DNA of 64,000 nt. Origin: Chitinophaga sp. (lineage in GTDB: Bacteria; Bacteroidota; Bacteroidia; Chitinophagales; Chitinophagaceae). Below, piece by piece: positions 18,829 to 26,344 of the stretch. The notes under the pieces are model-generated. The model was not told the DNA's origin, ran no database searches, and saw only the letters and a list, made by a program, of their open reading frames with translations. How positions within the stretch are numbered: position 1 is the stretch's first letter; each line of letters begins with the position of its first letter. Location of the stretch: positions 248,001 through 312,000 of the forward strand of contig NZ_JAFAIX010000004.1 in NCBI RefSeq assembly GCF_019236475.1, written 5' to 3'. The position numbers and the translations under genes were made by a program.

Positions 18829-20691
18829 ATGAGAAGATACATTTTGTTATTGACTGCTATCCTGGGATGTACTGCCGTTAAGGCCCAGGAGCTGTACATG
18901 CCCCGTAATATCCAAAATGCCTATAAGGCCCAAACCAGGGATATGAGTGGTAAACCTGGTGTTAATTACTGGCAGAATAAAGGGAGATACGATATCCAAC
19001 TGAAGGTAGCGCCTCCTACCCGCACCGTGTATGGTAAAGAAACCATCACATATGTGAATAATAGTCCCCATGACCTTTCCAGACTACGTATTCGCATGAA
19101 CAACAACCTGCATAAATTTCAAGCTCCTCGCGATGGTTATCACAGCATGAATTTCCTGGATAGCGGCGTGGTAGTGGAACGTTTTGTATGTAATGGCGCC
19201 GAAATATCCTTTCCCAATGATGTAGGCACTGTAGGCGTCGTGCCGTTGTCGTCTCCCATAAAATCACACGACAGTGCCAAAATTGAAATTACTTGGCGTT
19301 ATGACCTCTCCAAAGAGAGTGGTCGCGAAGGGATGATTGACAGTACTACCTGTTTTATGGCCTATGCTTATCCGCGTGTATCCGTATTCGATGATTATAA
19401 TGGTTGGGACGATATTCAGCATACTGATAGAGCAGAGTTTTATAATGATTTCAATGATTATACCGTTGCAGTTACGGTACCGAAGAATTTTATCGTATGG
19501 GGAACAGGAGAGCTGCAGAATGCCGGAGAAGTATTGCAGCCGGAAGTTGCACAGCGTTTGAAAGCCTCACTTACCGCCAATGAAACCATGCATATTGCCA
19601 CCCAGGAAGATCTCCAAGGGCATAAAGTGACTGCGCAGCAGGATTGGAATACCTGGAAATTTGTCGCCAAGCATATCACAGACGTCACTTATGGTGTGAG
19701 TGATCATTATGTATGGGATGCTTCTAGCGCTTTGCTGGATACCGTTAGTGGCCGTAGAGCGAGTGTGCAGGCCGCGTATAAAGCTAATACCACTGATTTC
19801 CAGCATTCCGTAGAATTTTCTCGTTATGCATTGGGATGGTTTTCCAATCACTGGCCTGGCGTGAAATATCCTTTCCCGGTAATGACCGCCTTCCAGGGAT
19901 TTGCAGATATGGAATATCCTATGATGGTGAATGATGCCACCGTAGGAGGTAACCTGAGTTTTGCCCAGTTGGTGCAGGATCATGAAATTGCGCATACTTA
20001 TTTTCCTTTTTACATGGGCATCAACGAAACCCGCTATGCCTTTATGGACGAAGGTTGGGCTACCACCTTTGAATACCTGATTGGTATTTCAGAGAAAGGG
20101 CAGCAGGCCGCAGATGATTTCTACAAGCGCTTTAGAGTGCAGTATTATATCGCGGATCCGTCTACAGAAGAAGATCAACCGATTATTAGCATGTCTACAC
20201 AGGTGAGTGAAATGGGTTATGGCAGCAATGCTTATGGTAAGCCATCCTTGGCATATTTGGCATTGAAAGATTTATTGGGAGACGAATTGTTCAAGAAATC
20301 GCTGCATGTATACATGGATACGTGGAATGGCAAGCATCCTATTCCATGGGATTTCTTCCATATCTTCAACACCGCATCTGGTAAGAATTTGAACTGGTTC
20401 TGGAATAACTGGTTTTTCTCCAACAACTACATAGACCTGGCCGTGAGCAATGTGAAAAGTGGGAATGTTACCATCAAGAATGTGGGTGGATTTGCCATTC
20501 CGTTTAACTTGGTAGTTGTAACCAAAGATGGGAAAGAATCACAATTTCATTATACGCCATCTGTATGGCAGGCTAATCAGAAAGAACTGGTGCTGAAACT
20601 GCCAGTGAAAGAAGCTGTGCAAGAAGTACGTTTGGAAGGTGGGCTATACATGGATGCCACGCCGAATGACAATATCTGGAAAGCAAAATAA
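18829..20691 (+). CDS. M1 family metallopeptidase
   Basis: A 620-residue zinc aminopeptidase with signal peptide (LLLTAILGCTAVKAQ). The zinc site is textbook: HEIAH at residues 385-389 and Glu408 eighteen residues later in FMDEGWATT. The exopeptidase motif, normally GxMEN, appears as ADMEYPMM, with Tyr in place of Asn. It resembles the shorter M1 proteins of Bacteroidota that lack the C-terminal ERAP1-like domain. Location is probably periplasmic. It is a single gene with its own terminator. The Asn-to-Tyr change is common in this subgroup as far as I recall. Confidence 0.92.
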   Translation: MRRYILLLTAILGCTAVKAQELYMPRNIQNAYKAQTRDMSGKPGVNYWQNKGRYDIQLKVAPPTRTVYGKETITYVNNSPHDLSRLRIRMNNNLHKFQAPRDGYHSMNFLDSGVVVERFVCNGAEISFPNDVGTVGVVPLSSPIKSHDSAKIEITWRYDLSKESGREGMIDSTTCFMAYAYPRVSVFDDYNGWDDIQHTDRAEFYNDFNDYTVAVTVPKNFIVWGTGELQNAGEVLQPEVAQRLKASLTANETMHIATQEDLQGHKVTAQQDWNTWKFVAKHITDVTYGVSDHYVWDASSALLDTVSGRRASVQAAYKANTTDFQHSVEFSRYALGWFSNHWPGVKYPFPVMTAFQGFADMEYPMMVNDATVGGNLSFAQLVQDHEIAHTYFPFYMGINETRYAFMDEGWATTFEYLIGISEKGQQAADDFYKRFRVQYYIADPSTEEDQPIISMSTQVSEMGYGSNAYGKPSLAYLALKDLLGDELFKKSLHVYMDTWNGKHPIPWDFFHIFNTASGKNLNWFWNNWFFSNNYIDLAVSNVKSGNVTIKNVGGFAIPFNLVVVTKDGKESQFHYTPSVWQANQKELVLKLPVKEAVQEVRLEGGLYMDATPNDNIWKAK

Positions 20692-20710
20692 TTTCGTTTA
20701 TAATGGGAAT

Positions 20711-20741
20711 GTCCCCAAGAAGCAATAGGCTTCTTGGGGAC
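20711..20741. terminator. bidirectional terminator
   Basis: GTCCCCAAGAAGC (20711-20723) and GCTTCTTGGGGAC (20729-20741) form a perfect 13-bp stem with loop AATAG. The plus side is followed by ATTTTATTTTT. It separates the M1 peptidase gene from the convergent CDGSH gene and probably serves both. Confidence 0.9.
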
Positions 20742-20750
20742 ATTTTATTT

Positions 20751-20837
20751 TTACTGTAGGAGCCCGAACTCCAGAATTTCCCTGATTTCAACGCTGCCAT
20801 CTTCTTCAATAGCGGGGCATCCAATGGCTAGATCCAC
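20751..20837 (-). CDS. possible 28-residue ORF after the CDGSH gene
   Basis: A GTG-started frame begins 2 nt after the CDGSH stop codon and ends 10 nt before the terminator stem, filling the 3' end of that transcript. The product starts VDLAIGCPAIEEDGSVEI and is acidic with regular amphipathic spacing, so it looks coding rather than random. It could be a translationally coupled small protein or a leftover C-terminus detached by an old frameshift. I cannot name it. Confidence 0.3.
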   Translation of the reverse strand: MDLAIGCPAIEEDGSVEIREILEFGLLQ

Positions 20838-20839
20838 TG

Positions 20840-21550
20840 TTATAGTAGAAGGCCATCTTTGAATTGGATGGCAGCATGGGATCCATCGCAGAAAGGTTTG
20901 TTTCTGGAGGCGCCGCAGCGGCAGAGGGTAACGCGGTTACGTATTTCGTAAGGGATTCCTTTTTCGTCGTAGATGGTGATGCCACCCTGTACGAAATAGG
21001 GGCCGCTGATATTTTTGGATGGATCTTCCACTATGCCGATGGCAGGGGAGAGTTTGGGTTCTATGGGCGTTTGTGTTTCCTTATTCCAGGCCATGAGTCG
21101 CCCGCTGGGGCAATTATGCACTTGTTTAAGGAATTGTTTTTTTACCGCAGGATCGTCTGTATTTTCCACCATATGCCATACTTGACCGTTGGGATCGCAG
21201 AAGCGGGCGAAGGCGCAGAGGTTTTCCGCGTCAGTCAAGAGGGTGTCGGGGCCTTCGTATAGAGAAGCTTGTTGCAGATAAGAGCGGTGGTGTGGGTTGG
21301 TGGTACCGTCGAATTTGATTTGCAGGTGCGTATTATCGCAGAACGGTTTGTTGCCGGAGTGTCCGCATCTACATAAAAACACTGGCTCTTCTTTTGTCTC
21401 AAATGTTTTCCCAGGGACCCATTCCATCGATTCCCCTTTCTCATTCGTACCGATGGTCATCAATTGCAGGGGGATATTGCCTTTCAGTTCGTAGGGGCCA
21501 AATGTGACGGACACAGACATGTTGTTTGGCGCAGTGGGATTCGTTTTCAT
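20840..21550 (-). CDS. Double CDGSH-type iron-sulfur protein
   Basis: A protein of about 236 residues with two CDGSH-type [2Fe-2S] sites: CRCGHSGNKPFCDNTH in the N-terminal half and CRCGASRNKPFCDGSH near the C-terminus. Each has the three Cys and one His ligand set of mitoNEET-like proteins; the first has CDNTH instead of CDGSH. Between them lies a middle domain containing VHNCPSGRLMAWN, as in the Fer4_19/divergent ferredoxin-type segment of such proteins. A redox or Fe-S transfer role is known for the family only in general. An in-frame ATG at 21580 would add ten residues and has an AT-rich upstream typical of Bacteroidota starts, so the start is uncertain. Confidence 0.88.
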   Translation of the reverse strand: MKTNPTAPNNMSVSVTFGPYELKGNIPLQLMTIGTNEKGESMEWVPGKTFETKEEPVFLCRCGHSGNKPFCDNTHLQIKFDGTTNPHHRSYLQQASLYEGPDTLLTDAENLCAFARFCDPNGQVWHMVENTDDPAVKKQFLKQVHNCPSGRLMAWNKETQTPIEPKLSPAIGIVEDPSKNISGPYFVQGGITIYDEKGIPYEIRNRVTLCRCGASRNKPFCDGSHAAIQFKDGLLL

Positions 21551-21669
21551 GCGGTGAGAATTTAGTAGAGGAACAAACATTTTAAAAAAAAGTTGTTATT
21601 TCTAAATGACTACTGACATAGGGTTGTCACTTTCGCCTTTTTACTTTGTATCAACAAAACAGAAGTACT

Positions 21670-22173
21670 ATGAACATCATTGAAATTCTCCAGAAAGAAA
21701 TGGAACAGGAAGCGGTAACTACTCGTAAAATGTTGCAGCGGGTACCATCGGACAAGCTTGACTGGGCGCCTCATGAAAAAAGCATGCCTATGGGGAAGTT
21801 GGCTACACATATTGCAGAACTGACAGGCTGGGTACCGATGACGTTGAATACTTCAGAGCTTGATTTCGCGAATAATGATTATAAACATGTCACTGTTACG
21901 AACAATGCTGAGTTAATGGAATATTTTGAGTCGAACCTGGTGGCGGGTCGTGAAGCGTTGGCAAAGGCGCAGGAATCGCAGTTGCCGGAGCATTGGGTAC
22001 TTCGTAATGGGGATACGATTATTGAAGAATACAATAAGCAGGAAGTTATTAGAATGGCATATTGCCAGATTGTGCATCACCGTGCGCAACTGGGTGTTTA
22101 TCTGCGGCTGTTGGATATACCAATTCCAGGCAGTTACGGGCCAAGTGCAGATGAAGCATGGGCTGCAAAGTAG
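21670..22173 (+). CDS. DinB family protein
   Basis: A 167-residue four-helix-bundle protein of the DinB/YfiT-like superfamily. It opens with MNIIEILQKEMEQEAVTTRKML and has the three metal-binding His positions expected in this fold: KLATHIAELTGW, and HHRAQLGVYLRLL near the end. Family members are divalent-metal enzymes, some acting as thiol-dependent S-transferases, but most have no known substrate. ATG 21670 is preferred to an upstream in-frame TTG at 21646. It is divergent from the CDGSH gene across about 120 bp and is followed by a hairpin just ahead of the tRNA-Lys cassette. Confidence 0.85.
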   Translation: MNIIEILQKEMEQEAVTTRKMLQRVPSDKLDWAPHEKSMPMGKLATHIAELTGWVPMTLNTSELDFANNDYKHVTVTNNAELMEYFESNLVAGREALAKAQESQLPEHWVLRNGDTIIEEYNKQEVIRMAYCQIVHHRAQLGVYLRLLDIPIPGSYGPSADEAWAAK

Positions 22174-22190
22174 GAACAAAAATCGTGATG

Positions 22191-22220
22191 AGGCAATGTT
22201 GTACGGGCACAACATTGCCT
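22191..22220 (+). terminator. hairpin after DinB gene
   Basis: AGGCAATGTTGT (22191-22202) and ACAACATTGCCT (22209-22220) form a perfect 12-bp stem with loop ACGGGC. A T-run is lacking (TATTACG follows), so termination is likely but not certain. Confidence 0.6.
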
Positions 22221-22326
22221 TATTACGTTGATGTATATACGCAGATTTGTAAAAAAAATAAATCCACCGAAATGGGCTACAGTATTTTGTTTGGGTGTTT
22301 TTGTAATAAAAATGCTTTAAAAATAT

Positions 22327-22356
22327 TTTGCAGAGATGAATATTTTTCTATCTTTG
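22327..22356 (+). promoter_or_regulatory. promoter of tRNA-Lys copy 1
   Basis: TTTG (22327-22330) and TATCTTTG (22349-22356) match both Bacteroidota promoter elements exactly with an 18-nt gap. The same arrangement recurs before copy 2. Confidence 0.85.
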
Positions 22357-22399
22357 CACTCCCATTGAAAAAGGGGAGTCGCGGTGAAAGCAGCGATTT

Positions 22400-22472
22400 G
22401 ATTCCGTAGCTCAGTTGGTAGAGCAATACACTTTTAATGTATGGGCCCTGGGTTCGAGTCCCAGCGGGATCA
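22400..22472 (+). tRNA. tRNA-Lys (UUU anticodon), copy 1
   Basis: The 73-nt sequence folds as a full cloverleaf. The acceptor arm GATTCCG/CGGGATC has one T-G wobble, the D arm is GCTC/GAGC, the anticodon stem ATACA/TGTAT with loop CTTTTAA (anticodon TTT, Lys), and the T arm CTGGG/CCCAG with TTCGAGT. CCA is not encoded (A then CAAC follows). The gene is identical to 51999-52071 and 56766-56838. A leader of about 40 nt between promoter and tRNA contains two small hairpins. Confidence 0.98.
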
Positions 22473-22495
22473 CAACAAGAATATCAAAGGAAATT

Positions 22496-22532
22496 AAAGC
22501 CGCTTGAATCGTAGGATTTAAGCGGCTTTTCT
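22496..22532 (+). terminator. terminator after tRNA-Lys copy 1
   Basis: AAAGCCGCTT (22496-22505) pairs with AAGCGGCTTT (22520-22529), followed by TTCTGCTTTT. A second, weaker hairpin (AAGGATACA 22574-22582 with TGTATCCTT 22615-22623, then TTTT) lies further on and can also end the minus-strand gene beyond it. Confidence 0.85.
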
Positions 22533-22683
22533 GCTTTTGGTATAGAAAGGTAAATCATACAAAACGAATCTGAAAGGATACAAAAAAGGATGCACAAAAC
22601 AGTTTTACTTTTAGTGTATCCTTTTTTCTGGTAAAGGCATACCAGCAAATAATATTACTTGATCCCAAATAAGGAAAAGTACC

Positions 22684-23719
22684 TTACTCGTCCATTAATT
22701 CCCTTTCCATTTCTTCAATTGTGGGCAGTTGAGTTTTAAGGTCATCAGGTATAATTTCTGATAACTCAAAAGAACTAATACCTATGGGTTTATTTAAATC
22801 GCGAAGTGCATATTCCACTTCTATTTTATCTTTTAATCGGCATAATATTATTCCGATGGATGGGCTATCGGTTACGTGTTTTAATTTACTATCTACCGCA
22901 GAAAGATAAAAATTCAATTTCCCTGCATATTCAAGTAGAAATTTTCCTGCCTTTAATTCAATGACTACGAAACAGCGTAGGTGGAGATGATAAAATAATA
23001 AATCCAGGAAATAATCAGAATCACTGATTTCTAATTTATATTGACGGCCAACAAAAGCAAAACCCTTTCCTAGCTCCAGCATAAAGTGGGTAATCTTCTG
23101 CGTTAGGGCCAGTTCAATCTCTCGCTCCTGGGCATTCTCTTCCAATCCGAGAAAATCAAAATGGTATGGATCTTTAATAGTCTCTGCTGCCAGATCAGAC
23201 TGTGGCTTAGGAAGAGTTGATTCGAAATTGTGATCAGCCTTTCCTTGTCTTAAATGATAATTATGTTTAATGTTAATTTCTAATTGATTCCTGGACCAAC
23301 CATTTTTGTGAGTGGCTTTGGCATATAAAACAACTGTTTCCAGGTCTTTGATTTTTAGAAATTAACAGTCGCTGGTACGACCAGGGTAATTGTGCCACAG
23401 CCTGTGGCACAAATTCAAATTGATGAGAAAAGAAAATATACCATTGTCTGATTGTATACAGATTTCGGCGAGAGAAACCATTTATCTGGGGGAAACTTTT
23501 TTTGAGATCGATAGACAGTTGTTCCAGAAAATTCTCCCCCCATTTGTATTCAGTTTGTTTGGAGATAATTTCCTTCCCCAGTTCCCAATAAAGTTCTATT
23601 AAAGCTATATTGAAATTAGATACTGCCTTTAATTGGGCTTGTTTTACCTTGTTTTTTATTTCCACCAGCCATTCTCTATAAGCTTTATTAGTCATTTTAA
23701 TTGTTGCATTTCGTTTCAA
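22684..23719 (-). pseudogene. DUF1016 (YhcG-type PDDEXK nuclease), frameshifted
   Basis: Two adjacent minus-strand frames together give a complete DUF1016 protein of about 340 residues. The N-terminal half (YREWLVEIKNKVKQAQLKAV, IELYWELGKEI, GFSRRNLYTIRQWY, PWSYQRLLI) ends after a run of five T at 23352-23356. Reading one base fewer there continues as KIKDLETVVLYAKATHKNGW into the second half with IKDPYHFDFLGL, LLFYHLHLRCFVVIELKAGKF (PD-(D/E)xK core) and IGIILC. A single +1 shift in a homopolymer is thus the only lesion; it may be a true pseudogene, a slippage site or an assembly error. Such genes are accessory nucleases often near restriction systems, absent here. The start could be ATG 23695. 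Confidence 0.85.
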
Positions 23720-24101
23720 TCATTTTCTTTACAGGCGAAAATTAATAAGTAGTTGTGCCGGAAATGTCTTAGTTATGTGAATAAAAGAAGGTTAACTCAC
23801 CAATAACATTTTTTATTGTAAAAATGATAATTGATGTATGAAGTTGAGTATGAGTTTTCAATCTGGTACAAAGTAAGCTAATCCAGAAGTCTCGCTTCGG
23901 TAGCCACATATTTTAAAGAATTGCGAATCTGATGGACAACACAGCTTTGGATTTCTGTTTTTGGGTATATAAACCTCGCGCATGGCGCGGGATGAAATTT
24001 TGTTTTTTAGTCTAGTGTTTAGTCGCGATCCTTTTTGAATGTTTAACAGCATTTATCCTCTTGATTACTGTTCGCTCTTTATTTCTCAAGATAACGCTAA
24101 T
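23720..24101. other. gene-poor AT-rich gap
   Basis: I find no convincing coding frame, RNA or repeat here. The segment lies between the starts of the broken DUF1016 gene and the end of the small hypothetical gene, so it would hold the DUF1016 promoter. A short open frame at 23858-24052 on the minus strand has no coding character. Confidence 0.5.
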
Positions 24102-24389
24102 CTATATCCCTTTATCAAGATTATAAAACCTGAAAACTTCCTTCGTTATCAACATGCAATTCTCAGCCAGTTGAGGAAGTGTACAATACATGCTTTGGTG
24201 CAGAAAGGCAAAATCATCTTTTGTTTCCATCAGGTTCATTCTGAGAAACCCTTCCGGTAAAGTTCTGCCTGCCAGCACGTCAAAAAGAGAATTGGCAAAC
24301 GCCTGATCATATCCGAGATTAATTTTAGCGTAGGTTATCCAACCGTTGGCTACTTTGAAATGGACATCGATATAAAAGCGTTCTTCCAT
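24102..24389 (-). CDS. Conserved-looking hypothetical protein (95 residues)
   Basis: A soluble protein that starts MEERFYIDVHFKVANGWITY and continues with a regular alternation of hydrophobic and charged residues, including LMETKDDFAFLHQ and LPQLAENCMLITKEVFRFYNL. It has no signal peptide or membrane helix. I recall similar small proteins in Bacteroidota, but not a domain name or function. It is 88 bp downstream of the Hsp20 gene on the same strand, separated by a stem-loop, so it may belong to the same stress transcript. Confidence that it is a real gene is good; function is unknown. Confidence 0.65.
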   Translation of the reverse strand: MEERFYIDVHFKVANGWITYAKINLGYDQAFANSLFDVLAGRTLPEGFLRMNLMETKDDFAFLHQSMYCTLPQLAENCMLITKEVFRFYNLDKGI

Positions 24390-24405
24390 TTATCACGGGT
24401 TTGTG

Positions 24406-24450
24406 CCAGTCGGAAAGGCGGATCTATGGGAGTGACCCGCCTTCCGCTGG
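24406..24450 (-). other. stem-loop between Hsp20 and the small gene
   Basis: CCAGTCGGAAAGGCGG (24406-24421) pairs with CCGCCTTCCGCTGG (24437-24450) with two single-base bulges. No T-run follows on the minus strand, so it looks like an mRNA processing or stability element rather than a terminator. Confidence 0.55.
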
Positions 24451-24477
24451 GCTTGACAAAAAATATTTAGCGCACGA

Positions 24478-24930
24478 TTAGTGAATGGCAATCTGGCGTG
24501 GCGCCTTTTTCTTTACCTCTTCTTTTTTAGGAATTTTCAGCGATAGTAATCCGTTGTCATATCGCGCCTGGATCTTTTCTTCATCCACCACATCGGAGGG
24601 AAGGGTGATGGTGCGTTTAAAAGACTGGTAACTAAATTCCTTATAGGAATATTTCCCGTTACTGGGTTCCTCTTCACTGGCATTTTTTTCAGATGAAATG
24701 GACAGATTGTTGCCATCAAGATGGATTTTGAAGTCTTCTTTTTTCATACCGGGTGCGGCGAGTTCAACGAGAAAATCCTCATCTGTTTCTTTAATATTCA
24801 TCGTGGGGATAGTGGTGCCACTGATGGAATTATTAAAGTTGTCGCGGCTGAAAAAACCACGGTTAAAAAAGTTTTCGAACAGGGTCGGCAAATTTGTAAG
24901 TGGTTCCCTGTAGCTTCTTACGAGTGACAT
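24478..24930 (-). CDS. Hsp20/alpha-crystallin family small heat-shock protein
   Basis: A 150-residue chaperone. After a variable N-terminus (MSLVRSYREPLTNLPTLFEN) comes the alpha-crystallin domain: PTMNIKETDEDFLVELAAPG, FKIHLDGNNLSISSE, and ARYDNGLLSLKIPK near the end. The C-terminal IxI-like anchor region is short. It would bind unfolding proteins in the cytoplasm as an oligomer, without ATP. ATG 24930 is fixed by a strong Shine-Dalgarno GGAGG seven bases upstream, which is unusual in this phylum. An in-frame start 27 bases earlier would include the Shine-Dalgarno in the coding part and is unlikely. Confidence 0.93.
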   Translation of the reverse strand: MSLVRSYREPLTNLPTLFENFFNRGFFSRDNFNNSISGTTIPTMNIKETDEDFLVELAAPGMKKEDFKIHLDGNNLSISSEKNASEEEPSNGKYSYKEFSYQSFKRTITLPSDVVDEEKIQARYDNGLLSLKIPKKEEVKKKAPRQIAIH

Positions 24931-25244
24931 AGTAACCTCCTTTTTAAAGATTAACAAATAGCTAAAATGGGGCGATCAACCTATATGCCAGTCGTGAAAA
25001 AATAAATGTTTGACTGTCATTTTTTCATCGCATGAAACTAACATGCCGGATGCTGAAATATTGACAGCTTTGGACGATAAGGGCTTACTGACAAAGTGCC
25101 AATTATTACCCATTTTAACATTATCGTAACAATTGAAGATTTAATTTTCGGCTTACAAATTGTCTGAAATTTGACTTCTCCTGAATGGAGCATTTATATT
25201 TTTTCTATTTGATCTTGTTTTAATGCAATTCAATTTCATCTAGC
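24931..25244. other. non-coding region upstream of Hsp20
   Basis: About 310 bp of AT-rich sequence holding the Shine-Dalgarno and presumably the promoter of Hsp20 on the minus strand. I see no recognisable CIRCE-type inverted repeat or other heat-shock operator. Confidence 0.4.
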
Positions 25245-25385
25245 ATGACAAATATTTTAAAAACCAAAACATTACACCACAGGGCCTTTATATTGCCTGT
25301 GCCTACAGAAGAAACCACCATTGCTGTTATCAAAGCAAACCTGCTCAGAACGCATTATTCCGGTACCGACGGACCATTTGCGTAA
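25245..25385 (+). CDS. possible small protein (46 residues)
   Basis: An ATG frame encodes 46 residues beginning MTNILKTKTLHHRAFILPVP and continuing TEETTIAVIKANLLRTHYSG. The composition looks coding (no rare run of Ile/Asn/Lys from AT-rich noise), with an AT-rich upstream. It has no recognised domain. It may be a real small protein or the remnant of a longer gene. It stands alone between Hsp20 and the NEW3 gene. Confidence 0.4.
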   Translation: MTNILKTKTLHHRAFILPVPTEETTIAVIKANLLRTHYSGTDGPFA

Positions 25386-25520
25386 TCATCACTGTTGATT
25401 TATTTGCTAATTCTCTGCTTCAATGGCTTTGCTACTGAAGCTAACTGTTATTCCTAAGGCTGTCTTCGTAGCATGAAGAAAGGCCGTATGCACTATTGTC
25501 AAAAACTATCATTCAATATT

Positions 25521-26342
25521 ATGTTATCCAACTACCGGAAAGTTTATTGTATTTCATTTTTTTTGCTGGCCCTGACCTTGGGCGCCCATGCACAGAAGGG
25601 TAAAGGAAAATCCGCATTTTCTGCAAGGCTCATGAATATAGAATCCACTGCGAAGGAGCCGTTTCGTTACAATCTGAGCCTGTCTAACGGCAGCGGGCAT
25701 ACGGAGTTATATGGATTAAGGGCGGATGTGCCGGAAGGATGGACAGTGGCATTCCGCGCGGAAGGTACCCAGGTGGCGGGTCTGCGTCTGGATTCTGGCA
25801 GAACACAAGATATTTCCCTGGAAATAACGGCAGCGCCTTTGGTGAAGCCTGGTAAATACAACATCCCGGTGATGGCCATGTCACAGGCCGATACACTCCA
25901 TGCCGATGTAGAAGCAGTGGTGAAAGGCAGCTATAGCGTAGAACTAACCACGCCTACAGGGCGATTGAGCGATGATATTACAGAAGGCCGCAGCCGGAAG
26001 CTACAGTTGACGGTGAAAAATACCGGTACCCTGTCGCTGGAAGCGTTGGAGCTTTCAGCTCAGGCGCCGGCCTCCTGGAGCGCTGTATTTGAACCTTCCA
26101 AAATCGACCGCCTCGATGCAGGTAAAGAACAGCAGGTAACAGCTACCCTTAGCGTTCCGGATAAAACCATCGCCGGTGATTATGTGTCGAATTTTACGGT
26201 AAGGAATAATAATGTCAACAGCAACGCGGCTTTCCGCATGACGGTCAAAACCTCCATGCTGGCCGGCTGGATAGGTACGCTGGTGATCCTCCTGTCGCTG
26301 GGCATCGTGTATTACCTGATACGTAAATACGGAAGGAGGTAG
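25521..26342 (+). CDS. NEW3-domain membrane-anchored protein
   Basis: A 273-residue protein with signal peptide (YCISFFLLALTLGAHAQ), two tandem immunoglobulin-like NEW3 domains (LYGLRADVPEGWTVAF... and LEALELSAQAPASWSAVF..., each ending in a G.Y.v.v strand pair such as KPGKYNIPVMA and AGDYVSNFTV), and a C-terminal membrane helix (MLAGWIGTLVILLSLGIVYYLI) with a short Lys/Arg tail. The soluble part would face the periplasm. ATG 25521 gives a normal signal peptide; 16 further N-terminal residues from 25473 are probably not used. Its stop codon is followed 2 bp later by an ABC ATPase gene, so it is likely an accessory part of that exporter. Confidence 0.85.
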   Translation: MLSNYRKVYCISFFLLALTLGAHAQKGKGKSAFSARLMNIESTAKEPFRYNLSLSNGSGHTELYGLRADVPEGWTVAFRAEGTQVAGLRLDSGRTQDISLEITAAPLVKPGKYNIPVMAMSQADTLHADVEAVVKGSYSVELTTPTGRLSDDITEGRSRKLQLTVKNTGTLSLEALELSAQAPASWSAVFEPSKIDRLDAGKEQQVTATLSVPDKTIAGDYVSNFTVRNNNVNSNAAFRMTVKTSMLAGWIGTLVILLSLGIVYYLIRKYGRR

Positions 26343-26344
26343 AC

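Larger units (their letters stand above)
22220..22581 (+). repeat. tRNA-Lys cassette, copy 1
   Basis: About 360 bp covering promoter, leader, tRNA-Lys and 3' flank are closely similar to 51820-52179. The match begins around TATTACG...GTATATACGCA and ends around AAAGGATAC. Copy 3 (about 56640-56838) shares the promoter-leader-tRNA part only. These are direct repeats 29.6 kb apart. Confidence 0.85.

Noticed and set aside
22400..22630. tRNA-Lys 3' flank as an attachment site of an integrative element
   Set aside because: The whole tRNA with its promoter is repeated, not just the 3' end as in att sites, and no integrase, relaxase or phage gene is in the window.
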